Shown here: positions 6,599-8,866 of the stretch, piece by piece
Layout of the letters: every line of letters starts with the position of its first letter
Numbering within the stretch: position 1 is the stretch's first letter
Assembly (NCBI GenBank): GCA_052390035.1
Contig: JBQTHI010000097.1
Span: 1 to 8,866 of the forward strand
DNA length: 8,866 nucleotides
Direction: 5' to 3'
DNA from: JBQTHI01 sp052390035
GTDB taxonomy: Bacteria; Actinomycetota; Acidimicrobiia; Spongiisociales; ZC4RG35
The notes under the pieces: model-generated
What the model was told of the DNA's origin: nothing
Seen by the model: only the letters and a program-made list of their open reading frames with translations
Database searches by the model: none
Made by a program: the position numbers and the translations under genes

Positions 6599-7363
6599 TC
6601 AGCGCTTGACCGCTCGAATGATCATGGAATGCAGTCCCTCGGCCACTTCATGGGTGGGGGTAAACGAGATGTCGGCGAAACCGGCGCCGGCCAGCCCAGC
6701 TCGGTATTCAGTCATTGACAAGGCGCCGGCTATACATCCCACCCAGCTGCCTCTCTCGGCCCGCTGATCCGCCGAAAGGCGGTCGTCAGCGACGATGTCG
6801 CTGATTCCGATTCGCCCCTCCCGTCGCAGCACCCGGTGCATGTCGGCGAAGACGGCCGGTTTGTCCGCCGACAGGTTGATGACGCAGTTGGAGATGATCA
6901 CGTCGACGCTGGCGTCGGCCAGGGGTATGTCTTCGATGTATCCCTTGAGGAATTCAACGTTGCTGGTCCCTGCCTCGACGGCGTTGCGCCGGGCCAAGTC
7001 GAGCATTTCTTCGGTCATGTCGAGTCCGTAAACGTGACCGGTCGGGCCGACTCGGCGGGCCGATAGCAACACGTCGATCCCACCTCCCGAGCCGAGGTCG
7101 AGCACCGACTCGCCTTCCCGCAGTTCGGTCACCGCCGTCGGGTTGCCACACCCGAGGCTGCCATCGGCCGCGCCGGTGGGGATTTCCGCCAACTCGGTCG
7201 AGCTGTACAGACCGCCCGTCATGTCGTCCTCTTCCTGGTCAGGTTTGGCGGGACCGCAGCCGGTGTCGGCTCCACAACACCCGGATCCGACCGCCATGGC
7301 GCTGGCTGCGTACCGGCGCCGTACTTCCTCGCGAAGCGCCGCCTCGCCTTGTCGTGCACTCAT
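6599..7363 (-). CDS. arsM: Arsenite S-adenosylmethionine methyltransferase
   Basis: ArsM methylates trivalent arsenic in the cytoplasm using S-adenosylmethionine, giving mono-, di- and volatile trimethyl species. The 254-residue protein has the family's ordered marks: a Cys-rich N-terminal segment (VGSGCCGADTGCG; Cys29, Cys30, Cys36), SLGCGNP (Cys72), the SAM-binding glycine loop VLDLGSGGGIDVLLSA (87-102), SNCVINLS (Cys160) and GCIAGALS (Cys210). The 50-residue spacing between Cys160 and Cys210 equals that of the arsenic-binding Cys174 and Cys224 of algal CmArsM. ATG 7363 is chosen; the adjoining in-frame GTG at 7366 is equally possible, and neither has a visible Shine-Dalgarno. Two ArsR-type inverted repeats overlap the promoter, suggesting arsenic-inducible expression. 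No other ars gene is in the window. Confidence 0.95.
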   Translation of the reverse strand: MSARQGEAALREEVRRRYAASAMAVGSGCCGADTGCGPAKPDQEEDDMTGGLYSSTELAEIPTGAADGSLGCGNPTAVTELREGESVLDLGSGGGIDVLLSARRVGPTGHVYGLDMTEEMLDLARRNAVEAGTSNVEFLKGYIEDIPLADASVDVIISNCVINLSADKPAVFADMHRVLRREGRIGISDIVADDRLSADQRAERGSWVGCIAGALSMTEYRAGLAGAGFADISFTPTHEVAEGLHSMIIRAVKR

Positions 7364-7380
7364 CACGGATTGCTACTTGT

Positions 7381-7396
7381 ATCGACGGCTGTCGAT
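7381..7396. promoter_or_regulatory. Inverted repeat O2, candidate ArsR-type operator
   Basis: ATCGAC-GGCT-GTCGAT is a perfect 6-bp-arm dyad with a 4-bp spacer, sharing its core with O1. Its centre is 32 bp (about three helical turns) from the O1 centre, so a regulator could occupy both on one DNA face. It spans the predicted arsM start site near 7393. The family assignment is by resemblance to ArsR/SmtB operators and by its position before an arsenic gene. Confidence 0.6.
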
Positions 7397-7399
7397 GCG

Positions 7400-7427
7400 A
7401 CATTAGTGCCATATCGACGAATGTCGA
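7400..7427 (-). promoter_or_regulatory. Putative arsM promoter
   Basis: On the minus strand TCGACA (7427-7422; 5 of 6 bases of TTGACA) is followed after 16 bases by TAATGT (7405-7400), giving a start near 7393 and a leader of about 30 bases. Inverted repeat O1 covers the -35 and most of the spacer while O2 covers the start site, a classic arrangement for repression. Confidence 0.45.
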
Positions 7428-7432
7428 TATGG
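7409..7432. promoter_or_regulatory. Inverted repeat O1, candidate ArsR-type operator
   Basis: CCATATCGAC and GTCGATATGG form a perfect dyad with 10-bp arms around the spacer GAAT. The inner ATCGAC-N4-GTCGAT core is repeated exactly in O2. It overlaps the predicted -35 of arsM. Winged-helix ArsR/SmtB repressors bind dyads of this kind upstream of metal-resistance genes and release on As(III) binding. No arsR is in the window, so the regulator would be encoded elsewhere. Confidence 0.65.
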
Positions 7433-7450
7433 TATACGTGACTCAGTGTG

Positions 7451-7615
7451 CTAATCATCATCTGGCTCGTCGTCGTCGTCCAAGGTGTCCGGATTCTTTC
7501 CTTTGACCAGCCGTCGAACCGGTTTGGGGAATAGCCTTTTGAGCAGTTCGGAGTCATCCAAATCGGAGGCGGGTCTTTCTTCCTTTTCCGGCTTGGGAAT
7601 ATCCTTTTTTGTCAT
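7451..7615 (-). CDS. Small acidic-tailed protein divergent from the transposase (54 aa)
   Basis: This ATG-to-TAG frame encodes 54 residues. It starts MTKKDIPKPEKEERP, has a central segment LDDSELLKRLFPKPVRRLVK that could form an amphipathic helix, and ends DDDDEPDDD. The ordered basic N terminus, helix and acidic tail look like a real small protein, and its residues make more protein-like sense than the alternative frames over the same bases. The only Shine-Dalgarno-like sequence is GGGG (7624-7621). Its start codon is 23 bp from the transposase ATG on the other strand, so the two may share a control region and may travel together; IS1595-family elements are known to carry passenger genes. 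I do not recognise a family and assign no function. Confidence 0.5.
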   Translation of the reverse strand: MTKKDIPKPEKEERPASDLDDSELLKRLFPKPVRRLVKGKNPDTLDDDDEPDDD

Positions 7616-7638
7616 ACCCACCCCGTATCTTCACTGTT

Positions 7639-8532
7639 ATGGATCTTCCCGAATTGATTGAAAAGTTTGGCACCGAAGACAAATGCGTCGAAGCGTTGGC
7701 TCAGCTCCGCTGGCCGAGCGGTGTCACCTGCCCGAAATGCGAATCGACCGCAATCGGAACAGTCAAGACCCGCCGACTCTTTCAATGCAACAGTTGCGAA
7801 TATCAGTTCTCGGTCCGGGTCGGAACCGTCTTGCAGGACTCCAAGCTTCCCTTGTGGAAATGGTTTCTTGCCACGCTCCTTCTCATCGAAGCCAAAAAGG
7901 GCATTAGTGCCAATCAACTCTCCCGCACTTTGGGAGTTACCACCAAAACCGGCTGGTACCTGTGCCATCGGATCAGGGCGGCGATGGTCGACGACGGTTC
8001 CCAACTGGCCGGGGTAGTCGAAGCCGATGAGACCTATATCGGCGGGAAGGCGAGCGGGTTCCTCAACCGTCAGGAAGCCGCCCTTCTCCGCTACGACAAC
8101 AAGGCCACCGTGATCGGAGCTATCTCCCGGGGCGGACAGTTCAAGGCCCGGGTAGTGTCCGACATGACCCGCCAGACGGTCCACGGATTGCTCCGAGCAA
8201 CTGTCAGCGACCACGCCGAGGCCATCTACACCGACTCGCATCGTTCCTACCGTGGCATCGGAGACCACGACACCCGCCACGAGTACGTTGACCACTCCGC
8301 TGAGGAATGGGTAAGGGGCGAAGTTCACACCAACTCGGTCGAATCCGTGTGGAGTCTGCTCAAGCGGGCTGTGATTGGTTCCTACCACCAAGTCTCCAAG
8401 AAGCACTTGCCCGCGTATCTGGACGAGTTCAGTTTCCGGTTCAACAACCGGGAGAACCCGCACAAGTTCCGGGATACCTTGCAATGCCTCTGCGCTTCCG
8501 AAGTCCTAACGTACGAAAAGCTCATAGCCTGA
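7639..8532 (+). CDS. IS1595-family (ISXO2-like) transposase
   Basis: A 297-residue transposase of normal length. An N-terminal zinc ribbon (Cys31, Cys34, Cys50, Cys53; CPKC and CNSC) follows a helical region that begins MDLPELIEKFG. The RNase-H-like catalytic core has Asp130 in VVEADETYIGGK, Asp199 in IYTDSHRSY, and the HTNSVESVWSLLKR block (230-243), whose Asn232 or Glu235 gives the third acidic-site position, with Lys242 after it. The conserved tail GSYHQVSKKHLPAYLDEFSFRFNNR is present, so the protein looks intact. ATG 7639 is chosen over TTG 7609 because homologues begin at this helix. No Shine-Dalgarno precedes it, but TATCTT at 7626-7631 ends seven bases before the ATG, which would fit a leaderless transcript. 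The stop overlaps the stop of the convergent gene. Confidence 0.95.
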   Translation: MDLPELIEKFGTEDKCVEALAQLRWPSGVTCPKCESTAIGTVKTRRLFQCNSCEYQFSVRVGTVLQDSKLPLWKWFLATLLLIEAKKGISANQLSRTLGVTTKTGWYLCHRIRAAMVDDGSQLAGVVEADETYIGGKASGFLNRQEAALLRYDNKATVIGAISRGGQFKARVVSDMTRQTVHGLLRATVSDHAEAIYTDSHRSYRGIGDHDTRHEYVDHSAEEWVRGEVHTNSVESVWSLLKRAVIGSYHQVSKKHLPAYLDEFSFRFNNRENPHKFRDTLQCLCASEVLTYEKLIA

Positions 8533-8866
8533 ACTCGGAGCGGATAGTCATCGCGTCGGCGCGCGCGACCAGTTCGTTCAGTCGTCTGAGCCTCCCCTCT
8601 ATCCATAGCCGCTGGTTGCTGTCGCCACCAGCCAGGAACGTATAACCAGCGTCACTTAGAAATAGCTGAGCTTCCTCCTCTCCTAACGCACTGGCGATTA
8701 GGTGAGCGACGGGTGTCGCCCACATTTCGGCCTCCTGTACAGTCATTTGCTTATCGGCATAGAGAACATTGCCCGAGGTGATCAACTGTCCGAGACGACT
8801 CTTGAGAGCTAGGAGCTTTTGGCGAGTATCTAGCTGGTCATCTAATTGGTTTCGCTCTTCGCGTAC
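8522..8866 (-). CDS. Hypothetical protein, C-terminal part (5' truncated by window edge)
   Basis: The minus strand is open in frame from the window edge to a TGA at 8524-8522, giving 114 residues. The visible N-terminal part (about 1-27, REERNQLDDQLDTRQKLLALK) is heptad-like and may be coiled coil; the middle has AEMWATPVAHLIASALGEEEAQLFLSDAGYTFLAGG, and the end is Arg/Leu-rich and helical. I do not recognise the family. Codon use differs from the neighbours: TTA, several CTA and AGT codons appear, suggesting a foreign origin. An internal TTG at 8785 is a poor start choice because the frame continues upstream. The last four codons overlap the transposase end by 11 bp, tail to tail. Confidence 0.6.
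   Translation of the reverse strand, partial: VREERNQLDDQLDTRQKLLALKSRLGQLITSGNVLYADKQMTVQEAEMWATPVAHLIASALGEEEAQLFLSDAGYTFLAGGDSNQRLWIEGRLRRLNELVARADAMTIRSEFRL

Larger units (their letters stand above)
7451..8532. mobile_element. IS1595-family insertion sequence, ends not resolved
   Basis: The element core is the intact transposase gene at 7639-8532; the 54-residue divergent ORF at 7451-7615 may be part of it. I compared the sequence left of 7460 with the reverse complement of 8533-8640 and found no convincing terminal inverted repeats and no target-site duplication, so the limits given are minimal and approximate. Either the ends are diverged or the element is a degraded copy. Confidence 0.45.

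Noticed and set aside
7438..7506. Short plus-strand GTG frame with an Arg run (22 codons)
   Set aside because: It is the antisense of the Asp-rich tail of the 54-residue ORF; the Arg run is just the complement of GAC repeats, and no ribosome binding site precedes it.
7363..7557. Minus-strand 64-codon frame over the arsM promoter
   Set aside because: It runs through both operator repeats and the promoter, overlaps the more protein-like 54-residue ORF in another frame, and has no ribosome binding site.
7612..8484. Long minus-strand open frame (290 codons) antisense to the transposase
   Set aside because: It is the mirror of a well-supported transposase with zinc ribbon and catalytic motifs; its translation shows no domain features and arises from GC-rich codon structure.
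7440..8620. Possible terminal inverted repeats (GACTCAG-like left, GGCTCAG-like right)
   Set aside because: Only about 7 of 12 positions agree between the two sites and there is no flanking duplication, which is within chance expectation.

Overview
The window looks like chromosomal DNA from a high-GC bacterium. GTG starts, strong G/C preference at third codon positions, a start with no visible Shine-Dalgarno that could be leaderless, and the gene content suggest an actinobacterium-like lineage (possibly an uncultured soil or marine group). This is an inference from sequence style; no marker gene is present to fix the taxonomy.

Layout: (i) 1-80, the C-terminal tail of an unidentified plus-strand gene, followed by a strong hairpin terminator at 103-143 that separates it from the convergent xylose isomerase gene. 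(ii) 157-4229, minus strand: a compact NitT/TauT/Ssu-type ABC importer operon (lipoprotein substrate-binding protein, then ATPase, then permease, with overlapping junctions) followed after 92 bp by xylA (class II xylose isomerase, all metal and catalytic residues present). (iii) 4230-4345, a divergent regulatory region with a 19-nt near-perfect palindrome. (iv) 4346-4804, plus strand: an Rrf2-family regulator with three cysteines in an unusual C-x8-C-x5-C spacing, the natural candidate to control the importer. (v) 4908-6575, plus strand: a predicted surface lipoprotein with a GH5-like (clan GH-A) catalytic domain and a C-terminal F5/8-type C (CBM32-like) domain. (vi) 6599-7363, minus strand: arsM, an As(III) S-adenosylmethionine methyltransferase, preceded by two copies of the inverted repeat ATCGAC-N4-GTCGAT placed over a plausible promoter, an ArsR-type arrangement although no arsR is in the window. 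(vii) 7451-8532: an IS1595-family transposase with a divergent 54-residue acidic-tailed small ORF whose start lies 23 bp from the transposase start. (viii) 8522-8866, minus strand: the C-terminal part of an unrecognised protein with atypical codon use, overlapping the transposase end tail to tail.

Working together: the sulfonate/taurine-like importer plus Rrf2 regulator form a probable nutrient (likely sulfur) uptake module. XylA and the GH5-like lipoprotein point to plant-type or other polysaccharide use, though they are not in one operon. ArsM is a stand-alone arsenic detoxification gene. The right end is a mobile/accessory junction. I found no CRISPR array, tRNA or rRNA, and no clearly novel multi-gene system. 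The most interesting leads are the regulatory palindromes, the Rrf2 cysteine spacing and the small ORF paired with the transposase.
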